Of a stretch of 64,000 nucleotides of DNA, positions 18,373-25,363 are shown piece by piece. Position 1 is the stretch's first letter. Each line of letters opens with the position of its first letter. Below the pieces are notes generated by a model. It made no database searches, was not told where the DNA came from, and was given only the letters and a program-made list of their open reading frames with translations. The translations under genes and the position numbers were made by a program. Origin of the DNA: Acidobacteriaceae bacterium (GTDB lineage: Bacteria > Acidobacteriota > Terriglobia > Terriglobales > Acidobacteriaceae); the NCBI GenBank assembly GCA_025352065.1, contig JANXUC010000002.1:87763-151762 (forward strand), given 5' to 3'.

Positions 18373-18657
18373 TACCTATCCAATATCAGGATTCTTACGA
18401 ATAGGTTACGGTATATCAGCGACGGGGCGGCTTGCAACGCGGACCAGTCTTCCTTCCTGATTCAACTCGATCCTGAGCCTCAAAAATGCACTATAGAGTT
18501 TATCGCAGAGACACTCCGCACACTTACAACTTCTGTTCCACCTCCGTATTCCACAGCCCGCCGCAATCGTCACGGAGATTTCAATAGACCGTAATACTGC
18601 GTCAACATTCGCGAGCTATCAATAGGACTCCAGCATTCCCTTGCCAATACAACACCT

Positions 18658-19518
18658 TGCCTCGGCAGGGGATGGCTGGGTGCGTTCCAGCAACTACAGC
18701 TCAGCCAGCAGGACATCTCCACCATGCTGTTCCTGCGCCAGCACATCCAGCATATCGTCTACGTCATCAAGGAAAACCGTACCTACGACCAGATCCTTGG
18801 CGATCTGCCAGTTGGCAACGGCGATCCCACGCTGACGCAGTTCCCCTCGTTCGTTACCCCGAATTTCCACGCTATGGCTACCAACTTCGTGGATTTCGAC
18901 AACTTCTACGATCCCGGCAGCGCCAGCATGGAAGGCTGGCAGTGGTCGACCGCCGCTCGCGCCTCCGATCTCAACGAGAAGAGCCAGGTCGTCAACTACG
19001 GCAAGGGCGGTTCCAACTACGACTCCGAAGGTACTTCCCGCAAGGTGTTCTGATCGTGGAGTCTTCGCAGCACCGCCTTCATCGTTGGCCCGTACGTGAA
19101 GCATGGAGCCGTTTCCTCTTCGCACTATGCGACGACGAACATGCTGCGCACCATCGGAGAAATTCTCGCTACGGATCGTCTCGGCGTGCACGATGCCGGA
19201 TTGCCTCCGATGACCGAAGCCTTCGACACCACGCAATCGAGCTGGACCTTCAGCGCCTTCCCGGCCTTGGTCCTGTTCAATACCAGCCTGCCCTTGCTGA
19301 ACAAGAACGCAGTGAAAGCCCACAACATGATCCCGCAGACGACGCACGATGCCGCCTACTGGGAAGCGAAAACCAAGGGCTTTGACTTCAGCCAGGAAGA
19401 CCGCGTCGATCCGGACAAGTTCAACCGAGTAATCTGGGAAGGTCTGATGGGCGGAAAGCCGTATCCAACCCCGCATAAGGAGTCGAAAGAAGCAGGTGCG
19501 GCTGGAGCAGGCAAGTAG
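18658..19518 (+). pseudogene. Remnant of an alkaline phosphatase/phosphoesterase-family protein (YncE-phosphoesterase type)
   Basis: Two in-frame pieces share one reading frame: 18658-19053 and 19054-19518. The first holds IQHIVYVIKENRTYDQILGD, the start of the phosphoesterase catalytic domain with its metal-binding ENRTYD, and FVDFDNFYDPGS. The second holds FIVGPYVKHGAVSSSHYATT and MLRTIGEIL, the last part of the domain. A TGA at 19051-19053 separates them and the sequence normally between them, roughly 200 residues with further metal ligands, is missing. The N-terminal beta-propeller found in relatives is also absent. I read it as a gene decayed by truncation, an internal deletion and a stop; a short expressed fragment is not excluded. 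Confidence 0.75.
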
Positions 19519-19546
19519 TTTGACTGGACTGTAAATTTACGACGGC

Positions 19547-19582
19547 AAACTCGAGGGCGCGCGCAAGCGCGTCCTCGAGTTT
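19547..19582 (+). terminator. Strong hairpin after the phosphoesterase remnant
   Basis: AAACTCGAGG at 19547-19556 pairs perfectly with CCTCGAGTTT at 19573-19582, with further GC pairing inside. Likely the surviving terminator of the decayed gene; only a short T run follows. Confidence 0.6.
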
Positions 19583-19691
19583 ACTCGTGTGGAGCGGACA
19601 CTCTTGTACGCTGCCGTTGTTTTTGTTGTCGCCGTCGCCTTGAAACTACTGTCGAAGTTGCTCTTGGTCTTCGCCGACATAATCAACACAA

Positions 19692-19749
19692 GGGGTGCCC
19701 CATCCTTCTTTCGCGTTCTTTGCGAAAGAGGGTGGGAGGCAAGAATCCC
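19692..19749. repeat. Family D repeat
   Basis: GGGTGCCCCATCC, TTCTTTCGCG...TTTGCGAAAG and GGTGGGAGG; near copy of 6055-6111. A CACTGAGACACGGAGA-like segment, common debris near such repeats, follows at about 19800-19825. Confidence 0.75.
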
Positions 19750-19808
19750 GACCCATGAGCACCGGGATCGATTTCTCTTCACCACTGTTCCGAGTCCTTC
19801 TCCGTGTC

Positions 19809-20408
19809 TCAGTGTCTCCGTGGTGAACCGACGTTCTGAATACGCCGAATAGCCTCGCCCACCGGATCTTCCGCGACGACATCCACCAACCCAATCCGCA
19901 ACGCTTCCGCCGCCGTAACCTTCTCCGCCGCAACAAACAATTCCAACGCCTTCGCCTTCCCTACCAACCGCGACAACCGCTGCGTGCCACCCCATCCAGT
20001 CATCAACCCCAGAGCCGCCCCGCGATGTCCAAACACCGCGTCGGGAGCCGCAATCCGACAAGAGCAAGCAAGAGCCAGATCCAGCCCACCCCCCATGCAG
20101 TGGCCCTCAATCGCCGCATAAACAGGGGCAGGGAAGCGCGCAATGGCATTCATCAGAGCTTGTCCCATGCCTGCAAACTCGTAAGCCTCCGCGCCGCCAA
20201 GCGCACCGATCTCCCGAAGATCCGCCCCGACAGAAAAGAACTTCTCGTTGCCCGCCACAATAACAGGCCGAGCCCCGCCTGCGAGCTCCACCAGAATCCC
20301 CGTCAACGCCAGTACGCACTCCCGCGAAAGACGATTCGTCCCGTCTTCGGAAATAAGACGCAGCAGCGCAAATCCATCCCCGCGCTCAAGTTTGAAGTAA
20401 GAATTCAA
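19809..20408 (-). CDS. C-terminally shortened enoyl-CoA hydratase/isomerase family protein
   Basis: 199 residues from a TTG at 20408 (an ATG at 20444 would place the start inside a repeat and is unlikely). The crotonase core is intact: VIVAGNEKFFSVGADLREIG, AIEGHCMGGGLDLALACSCRIA and GHRGAALGLMTGWGGTQRLSRLVG. The protein ends about 50 residues earlier than usual, losing the C-terminal helical region, and its last residues (VGSPRRH) come from repeat-like sequence (GGTGAACC...). It may be a damaged gene whose end was replaced during repeat insertion. No linked pathway genes. Confidence 0.65.
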   Translation of the reverse strand: MNSYFKLERGDGFALLRLISEDGTNRLSRECVLALTGILVELAGGARPVIVAGNEKFFSVGADLREIGALGGAEAYEFAGMGQALMNAIARFPAPVYAAIEGHCMGGGLDLALACSCRIAAPDAVFGHRGAALGLMTGWGGTQRLSRLVGKAKALELFVAAEKVTAAEALRIGLVDVVAEDPVGEAIRRIQNVGSPRRH

Positions 20409-20429
20409 GCAAGAAGAATAAAACAGATC

Positions 20430-20463
20430 GTGTAGGCCGAGCATTCCTGCTCGACGCTCTTAG
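20430..20463 (+). repeat. Family A palindromic repeat (degenerate)
   Basis: GTGTAGGCCGAGCATTCCTG and CTCGACGCTCTTAG. Two mismatches in the palindrome relative to other copies. Confidence 0.75.
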
Positions 20464-20500
20464 CCGGAATTTATGACAAAACTTGTTTACACATAAAACT

Positions 20501-20531
20501 TGTCATTCTGAGAGCAGCGAAGCATCCCTTT
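20501..20531 (+). repeat. Family C repeat
   Basis: TGTCATTCTGAGAGCAGCGA followed by AGCATCCCTT; variant of the TGTCATTCCGAGCG..GAGGAATC element. Confidence 0.65.
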
Positions 20532-20563
20532 CGCTGGAAACGCTCTAACTGGATGGAAAACCC

Positions 20564-20620
20564 GGGTGCCTCGTCGTTCTTTCGCGCACTTTGCGAAAGA
20601 GGGCGGGAGGAAACAATCTC
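20564..20620. repeat. Family D repeat
   Basis: GGGTGCCTCGTCG, TTCTTTCGCGCACTTTGCGA, AAGAGGGCGGGAGGAAACAA. Third copy of the element at 6055 and 19692. Confidence 0.75.
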
Positions 20621-20665
20621 AATCAATAGGCCTTCAGACGATAGGGCTGAAACATCAAAAAAGCC

Positions 20666-21400
20666 CTACGCTTTCTCCAGCCACTCCGCCACGCTCTGCC
20701 CGTCCGGCGCAAGCAAAAACTTCCCCACCCTTACCGCTTCCCCAATGAGTTGATGCCGCTCCGACCGCATCACCCGCGAAATCCACTGCCGTCCCACCTC
20801 GTACTGCTCGGCAGTAAACCACTTCTGCGGCACCACCTCCACCAACCCAGCCTGCGGATACAGAACATACACCGCGCACGCCGCATCGCCCCGCGTCAGG
20901 GCTGGATAGGAACCCACAGTCACCAACTCATCCAGAGAATGAAAACATTCCGGAATCTCCAGCTTGTGCGTGCCTTCCGGAAAGCGCCGGCTCACTTCAA
21001 ATTCATCCGCCGGAGCCGTGCTGGAATACACTCGATCATTCGACTGTTTAAACCAACCTACAATCTCTTCAATCGCAAACGCCGCCAGTTGGTCCGGATC
21101 GAAGCACATCACCCGAATCCCGCCCGGCTCCGGACACCAGATTCCCAGCAAATTCGGAGCAATCACAAATGGAACACAGAAAGTATTCAACGCCAGCCGA
21201 GGCCGGTTCGGTTCCTGTTCCAAAGACAGGGTCACAAGAAAGGCCAGCTCCCCAGTAGTTCCGTGGTAGGTCCAAACAAAGCGCTGCCTGGATTGGCCTA
21301 CAACAGTAGGGAAGGTTTCCCAGTACCAGGGCGAGGGCCCAGTAGCTTTTTCAATTGCAGCGAGGAGCCGTGTTTTTTCCGAAGGTCGTTCTTCAGGCAT
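20666..21400 (-). CDS. Hypothetical protein in operon with a B12-binding protein
   Basis: 244 residues, soluble, no signal peptide, family not recognised. Trp/Tyr-rich N-terminal half (SPWYWETFPTV, RFVWTYHG) and a middle part with CVPFVIAPNLLGIWCPEPGG. The C-terminus is charged (RSERHQLIGEAVRVGKFLL). The ATG at 21400 overlaps the last base of the upstream B12-binding protein gene, implying translational coupling. Its job is probably linked to that protein, but nothing in the sequence identifies an enzyme. Confidence 0.6.
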   Translation of the reverse strand: MPEERPSEKTRLLAAIEKATGPSPWYWETFPTVVGQSRQRFVWTYHGTTGELAFLVTLSLEQEPNRPRLALNTFCVPFVIAPNLLGIWCPEPGGIRVMCFDPDQLAAFAIEEIVGWFKQSNDRVYSSTAPADEFEVSRRFPEGTHKLEIPECFHSLDELVTVGSYPALTRGDAACAVYVLYPQAGLVEVVPQKWFTAEQYEVGRQWISRVMRSERHQLIGEAVRVGKFLLAPDGQSVAEWLEKA

Positions 21401-21822
21401 CAGCCGGCCGCAGGCAAGCTACGCGGCTTCACGTTCGCGCGGATGTACTGCACAATGTTGTCCATCGTAGTGCCCGGCTGGAAAATCGCTCCCACGCCAA
21501 TCGCCTTCAACGCAGGAATATCCTGATCGGGAATAATGCCGCCCACCACCACAATCACGTCATCCATCTTGTGCTGCTTCATCAAATCCATCACGCGCGG
21601 AACGATCACGTTGTGCGCCCCAGACAAAATCGACAATCCAATGACGTCCACATCCTCCTGCAAAGATGCGGTCACAATCATCTCCGGCGTTTGCCTCAGG
21701 CCGGTATAAATCACTTCCATGCCAGCATCGCGCAGCGCCCGGGCAATCACTTTCGCCCCGCGATCATGCCCATCCAGCCCAGGCTTCGCAACCAGCACAC
21801 GTACTTTGCGCTCAGCATCCAT
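21400..21822 (-). CDS. Stand-alone cobalamin (B12)-binding domain protein
   Basis: 140 residues, matching the C-terminal cobalamin domain of methylmalonyl-CoA mutase family enzymes. The DxHxxG cobalamin ligand motif appears as [11 protein letters not shown], followed by [20 protein letters not shown] and the nucleotide-loop segments [15 protein letters not shown] and FQPGTT. As a separate small subunit it would need a catalytic mutase large subunit, which is not in this window. Directly precedes and overlaps the hypothetical gene at 20666-21400. Confidence 0.9.
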   Translation of the reverse strand: MDAERKVRVLVAKPGLDGHDRGAKVIARALRDAGMEVIYTGLRQTPEMIVTASLQEDVDVIGLSILSGAHNVIVPRVMDLMKQHKMDDVIVVVGGIIPDQDIPALKAIGVGAIFQPGTTMDNIVQYIRANVKPRSLPAAG

Positions 21823-21852
21823 CGCTTCTATTTAAGCATATCGAAGTAGATC

Positions 21853-21886
21853 GTGTAGGGCGAGCGTTCCCGCTCGCCCGGCCTTA
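21853..21886 (+). repeat. Family A palindromic repeat
   Basis: GTGTAGGGCGAGCGTTCCCG then CTCGCCCGGCCTTA; compensating change keeps the stem GGCGAGC/GCTCGCC. Confidence 0.8.
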
Positions 21887-21903
21887 CCAATACCATCAAC
21901 TTT

Positions 21904-21935
21904 TGTCATTCCGAGCGCAGCGAGGAATCTGCTCC
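21904..21935 (+). repeat. Family C repeat
   Basis: TGTCATTCCGAGCGCAGCGA followed by GGAATCTGCTCCC. Lies 17 bases after a family A copy. Confidence 0.75.
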
Positions 21936-22022
21936 CGTCTTTGGGTGGCGCAACGCTTCAGCGCTGCGATAAGTTGTCTGGATTCCGTGTCGGCTTTATA
22001 GCCGCAGGGGGACGTTGCCCGC

Positions 22023-22625
22023 CTATTTCTTCTCCTTCGTGTCCACGCTCTTCCACAAATACCAGCAGGCAATCGTCCGGTAAGGCGACCAGGCCTTCGC
22101 AATCTTTTCCATCTCCTTCGGCTTCGGCAATTTCCGTTTCCGATAGTGTTTCTGCATCGCCATCTGAATCCCCAAATCACCCGTCGGCAAAATGTCAGGC
22201 CGCTTCAACGTAAACATCAAAAACATCTGGGAGCTCCAGACTCCAACGCCCTTTACCCGGGTCAGGTGTTCGATTACTTCTTCATTCGACAGGTTCGGTA
22301 GCTGCTCGAAGTTCACGTCGCCGCTCAGAGTCAGCTCCGCCAGCGACCGCAGATACGACAGCTTCTGTTTCGAGAGTCCGGCCGAGCGCAGCTGCTCGTC
22401 GCTTAGCTTCAACACGCCCTGCGGCGTTAAAGGAAGCCCCGCCAGATCGGTAAATCGTTTAAAAATTGTTGCCGCAGCCCTCCCATTCAGCTGTTGATAA
22501 ACAATCGTCTCCGCCAAGCTCGCAAACGAGGGCTCTCCATAATCGATCCGGCAAGGGCCATGCTTTTCAATAATCGCCCGCATCGTCGGGTCAGTTTTTT
22601 TTAAGTGGTTTACAGCTTTCCGCAT
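22023..22625 (-). CDS. AlkA-like DNA-3-methyladenine glycosylase (HhH-GPD family)
   Basis: 200 residues. Excises alkylated bases from DNA. The helix-hairpin-helix and catalytic segment are LTRVKGVGVWSSQMFLMFTL followed by RPDILPTGDLGIQMAM, where the Asp of GDLG is the catalytic residue. The N-terminal AETIVYQQLNGRAAATIFKRF is typical of AlkA/Mag proteins. Length fits the short bacterial form without the AlkA N-terminal domain. Ends next to repeats at 21904-21980; no partner genes. Confidence 0.9.
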   Translation of the reverse strand: MRKAVNHLKKTDPTMRAIIEKHGPCRIDYGEPSFASLAETIVYQQLNGRAAATIFKRFTDLAGLPLTPQGVLKLSDEQLRSAGLSKQKLSYLRSLAELTLSGDVNFEQLPNLSNEEVIEHLTRVKGVGVWSSQMFLMFTLKRPDILPTGDLGIQMAMQKHYRKRKLPKPKEMEKIAKAWSPYRTIACWYLWKSVDTKEKK

Positions 22626-22711
22626 AGCCTAGAATTTAATCACAACAGCGCGCTGCGTCACACGGAGAAAACCGAAGTCAAAGCTTCGAAATCAAAAATT
22701 GAGGTAGAGCC

Positions 22712-22810
22712 ATGCGAAAACACGTGACGAAAGAAATGCTTTGCGCTATCGGCTCACCCAAAAACGTGATGCAGATTGTTCCACCCATCCATGTCGTCCG
22801 CCCAGCCTAG
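22712..22810 (+). CDS. Possible 32-residue small ORF
   Basis: ATG at 22712 with GAGGTAGAG 5-13 bases upstream, reading 32 codons to TAG (start MRKHVTKEMLCAIGSP). No recognised family. The good ribosome site and position in a long gene-poor gap make it worth noting, but a chance ORF of this size is common. Confidence 0.25.
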   Translation: MRKHVTKEMLCAIGSPKNVMQIVPPIHVVRPA

Positions 22811-23075
22811 TTCGCTGTCGACTACCCGAGCCCCTCGCTCGATCAAAGAAGGCGAGCAAAGAAAAAGGCACGGCTTTTGGCCGCGCCTGCTTCTTGGATC
22901 AAAAATTACTCAAATTCACTCCATATATCTAGGATAGCAGATTGGAAGGGTAAGTCCGCCATTATTTTGCGAACTATTTCCTGTTTTGAATCAAAGACTT
23001 GCGGCGAAAACGCCGTCTTAGGGGCTTGACAAATCGGGAATCTCTCTTCAAATGGAAGTCCCCGAATCCTCTCCC
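22811..23075. other. Gene-poor stretch
   Basis: Within the 22626-23499 gap. No ORF with a ribosome site and no hairpin of note; only a Lys-codon-rich AAAGAAGGCGAGCAAAG-like patch. Repeats begin at 23076. Confidence 0.5.
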
Positions 23076-23109
23076 GTGTAGGGTGAGCATTCCTGCTCGC
23101 CGCTCTTAT
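23076..23109 (+). repeat. Family A palindromic repeat
   Basis: GTGTAGGGTGAGCATTCCTG then CTCGCCGCTCTTA; one G-to-T change in the left arm. Confidence 0.8.
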
Positions 23110-23117
23110 ATCGACCA

Positions 23118-23381
23118 GGTGGCCCATTCAAGCCTTCTTTTTGGCTTGAGTGGGGCGGTTCGGCTGCTAGAACAGAGTATTCCCCCCCCGGTTGTTCGCG
23201 TTTCTGCGCCGCTCACTGCGACTTGATCTCTGTGGTTTCTCACAGCCGGCTGACGCCAAAGCAGCAGATCCCTACACTCCGGAGCCTATCGCGTTCACGC
23301 TAATCTGCTCTGATTGCGGTGCCAGAATTCAGGAGATCAACATCCTCACTCAAGCCAGAAAGAAGGCTTGAATGGGCCACC
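23118..23381. repeat. REPIN-like inverted pair of 35-base palindromic elements
   Basis: The 35-base segment at 23118-23152 (GGTGGCCCATTCAAGCC...) reappears as its reverse complement at 23347-23381 with one mismatch. Each arm is itself a hairpin (CAAGCC...GGCTTG). The 194 bases between have no gene. The layout is that of paired REP sequences or a very short MITE without a transposase. Confidence 0.75.
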
Positions 23382-23499
23382 CGAGTCTTGGCTTCCTGCG
23401 CGACGATCAGGGATTCCCGATGGACTTTCCCTCCCAACCCTGCTACTTTGCAAACTCGAACGGTCACCGTTCCACTCGGTTCCAAAAAGGGAGAATCTT

Positions 23500-23760
23500 A
23501 TGAAACGTTTTACAGCGATGTTCGCATCGGCGTTCTTGTTTGTGGCGCTGGCTGGCAGTGTTTTCGCGATGCCGCAAGATGCCAAGGATGACATGAAGGA
23601 TGCGGGTCACGAAACCAAGGAAGCAGCCAAAGACGTAGGTCATGCCACCAAGAAAACGGCCAAGAAGACCGGTCACGCTATTAAGAAGGGGACCAAGAAA
23701 GCAGCTCACAAGACCAAGAAGGCTGCCGACAAAGTTGAAGACAAGATGGACCCAAAATAG
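23500..23760 (+). CDS. Small secreted Lys/His-rich protein
   Basis: 86 residues. A signal peptide (MKRFTAMFASAFLFVALAGS, cleavage near VFA-MP) precedes a low-complexity tail of repeated units such as AKDVGHATKKTAKKTGHAIK and KAAHKTKKAADKVEDK. The mature part would be very basic, helical and periplasmic. A good Shine-Dalgarno (AAGGGAGAA) precedes the ATG. The pattern resembles histone H1-like or YtxH/apolipoprotein-like helical repeats, but no function can be assigned. Confidence 0.7.
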   Translation: MKRFTAMFASAFLFVALAGSVFAMPQDAKDDMKDAGHETKEAAKDVGHATKKTAKKTGHAIKKGTKKAAHKTKKAADKVEDKMDPK

Positions 23761-23790
23761 GTTTGTTTCCTCTCCGGGCGCAGTAAGAGA

Positions 23791-23818
23791 AGATTCCTCG
23801 CCGCGCTCGGAATGACAA
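23791..23818 (-). repeat. Family C repeat, inverted
   Basis: GATTCCTCGCCGCGCTCGGA followed by ATGACAAA; reverse complement of the TGTCATTCCGAGCG..GAGGAATC element. Confidence 0.7.
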
Positions 23819-23833
23819 ACTGGGTCCGGGCTG

Positions 23834-23899
23834 CGGGAAGGGCATGACTTCAGTCGTGCCCTTCCCGTTCAAAAATAAGCGGGCTTGAGCCCCTGAAGG
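23834..23899. repeat. Family E repeat
   Basis: GGGAAGGGCATGACTTCAGT with CGTGCC, then GCGGGCTTGAGCCCCTGAAG. The same order of parts occurs at 14437-14511. Confidence 0.6.
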
Positions 23900-23906
23900 T
23901 CACCTG

Positions 23907-24407
23907 TTATTTCGCACTCTCCCGCAACAGTGGTTCCAGCGCTCGCTGGCGATGTGCGAACGTTCCCTGCAACTGCCTCCGAATAAAAAGTGCCTCGGCG
24001 ATTTTGCCGAACGGCCCAAAGCCCGCCTCGAATTCCACAATATCGCGCAAAGTCGTTCCTGCTTTCCCCTCTTGCGTGCGCGCTTCGAACTCGTGTCTGT
24101 GATTCCATTTCGCAAACGGGCCTTTAATCTGTTTATCTGCGAAGAATTCATTGCGGGAGAACGCGGTGATTCGAGCCACCCACTTGGCTCGGATAGGCAG
24201 GAAGGGAACCGGGCACAGGGAGATTTCAACTTCGGTGTCGACGCCCGCCCCGATCCCTCCATCGGCTGGCGATGAGAGGCGGACCTGGTCGATACGGGCT
24301 TGCTGACTGGGCGGCAGGATGCGCGGCAGATTGGCCGGGTCGCTGAAGAACGCGAAAACCTGCTCAATAGGATAGGGAACCCACTGCTCGGCTTGAAAAC
24401 TTGCCAT
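23907..24407 (-). CDS. SRPBCC family (START-like) ligand-binding protein
   Basis: 166 residues. The N-terminus AEQWVPYPIEQVFAFFSDPA is the typical SRPBCC opening (V-x-x-P-hEpVFaFFsdp), and the C-terminal helix ALFIRRQLQGTFAHRQRALE closes the hydrophobic pocket. Members bind or modify hydrophobic ligands; several sit beside or are fused to sugar-nucleotide epimerase-like proteins. No such partner is here, so the ligand is unknown. Confidence 0.85.
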   Translation of the reverse strand: MASFQAEQWVPYPIEQVFAFFSDPANLPRILPPSQQARIDQVRLSSPADGGIGAGVDTEVEISLCPVPFLPIRAKWVARITAFSRNEFFADKQIKGPFAKWNHRHEFEARTQEGKAGTTLRDIVEFEAGFGPFGKIAEALFIRRQLQGTFAHRQRALEPLLRESAK

Positions 24408-24426
24408 CGCTTTTGATCCTACGCCT

Positions 24427-24519
24427 GTGTAGGGCGAGCATTCCTGCTCGCCCGCTCTTAGCCAAACAAAGCAAAGTCACTCCGAGGTTGGGATTCGACG
24501 AGCAGGAATGCGCGCCCTA
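24427..24519. repeat. Inverted pair of family A repeats
   Basis: A standard copy at 24427-24463 (GTGTAGGGCGAGCATTCCTG...) and a degenerate inverted copy at 24499-24519 (CGAGCAGGAATGCGCGCCCT). The pair is REPIN-like and ends about 200 bases before the mra promoter. Confidence 0.75.
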
Positions 24520-24722
24520 AATGATTTCGCCCTGTTTTCCTCAAGAAACGCACAGGCCTGGCACGGCCGGGCCCTGTCGCATTTCGAGACCAGAACACGA
24601 CGAATCACTTCAGTAAGCCCAATATCTTGTGGTTGATGACCACGGTAACCGCAATGACTCGTGGTTCTCCCAGTAGCTCAGAATGCGACGCCAATACGGG
24701 AATAGGACCCGAAACTTTGTTA

Positions 24723-24806
24723 TTGACAGCAAAGGAATTAGCCGTAAGATTGTGGTTGAAAGTGGTAAAAAGTGGACCGCAGTCAGGGCCCAGTGGTTGG
24801 GAGTGG
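24723..24806 (+). promoter_or_regulatory. dcw promoter with MraZ-box-like repeats
   Basis: A sigma-70-like promoter TTGACA (24723-24728), 16 bases, TAAGAT (24745-24750). Overlapping the -10 and running downstream are GTGG repeats in exact 10-base register: aTTGTGG at 24749, AAAGTGG at 24759 and AAAGTGG at 24769, then cAGTGG at 24791 and gAGTGG at 24801. MraZ proteins are known to bind such tandem boxes in their own promoter, so autoregulation of the cluster is expected. Confidence 0.75.
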
Positions 24807-24922
24807 TTTTACCGAGGAGCGTCGGGTGCACGTTACTGAAAACTGCCCACAAAACGCCTCAAGCCAGATCCAGATCACGACTTTTGACCTTGCTTCCAGA
24901 GTAAGCACCAGGAATTCAAACC

Positions 24923-25363
24923 ATGTTTCGCGGCAATCACCCAACTCGAGTCGACGAAAAGGGCCGATTGAAGGTTCCGGCCGAGTTCAAGCGGGTGATC
25001 GACGAGAAATACGGAGCTCAATTTTATATCACCAGCCTCGATGGGAAGGTTGCTCAAGTGTATCCCTTCGAGGAATGGGAGCGGATCGAACAGAAGCTCG
25101 CGTCGCTCTCCACCTTCAACCCAACCAAGAAGAAGTTTCTGACGCGGGCGAATTATTACGGCCAAGCGGTAGAGATGGATGGGCAGGGCCGTTTATTGAT
25201 TCCCCAGTTGTTGCGGCAAACCGCGGACATCAAGGGTGAGGTTGCCGTGTTGGGCAACCTGACGTACCTGGAAGTCCGTAACCTCGAAGCTCTCCAGACG
25301 GAGATGGACGAGTCGCAATTCACGGCTGAGGATGAGAAAACACTCGACGAGCTGGGTATCTAG
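24923..25363 (+). CDS. mraZ: Transcriptional regulator MraZ
   Basis: 146 residues, the usual size. Two AbrB/SpoVT-like swapped-hairpin domains: MFRGNHPTRVDEKGRLKVP at the start and AVEMDGQGRLLIPQLLR in the second half, each with the DxxGRxxxP core. Nearly all bacterial dcw clusters begin with this gene, whose product is a DNA-binding repressor of the cluster. GTGG boxes at 24749-24806 upstream fit autorepression. Its stop overlaps the GTG start of rsmH by one base. Confidence 0.96.
   Translation: MFRGNHPTRVDEKGRLKVPAEFKRVIDEKYGAQFYITSLDGKVAQVYPFEEWERIEQKLASLSTFNPTKKKFLTRANYYGQAVEMDGQGRLLIPQLLRQTADIKGEVAVLGNLTYLEVRNLEALQTEMDESQFTAEDEKTLDELGI

Noticed and set aside
17293..18594. 433-codon plus-strand open frame
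   Set aside because: Antisense to the carboxyltransferase gene, which has full family motifs.
19589..19852. 87-codon ORF starting with a hydrophobic stretch
   Set aside because: Most of it lies in family D repeat sequence, it has no ribosome site, and similar translations arise from every copy of the repeat.
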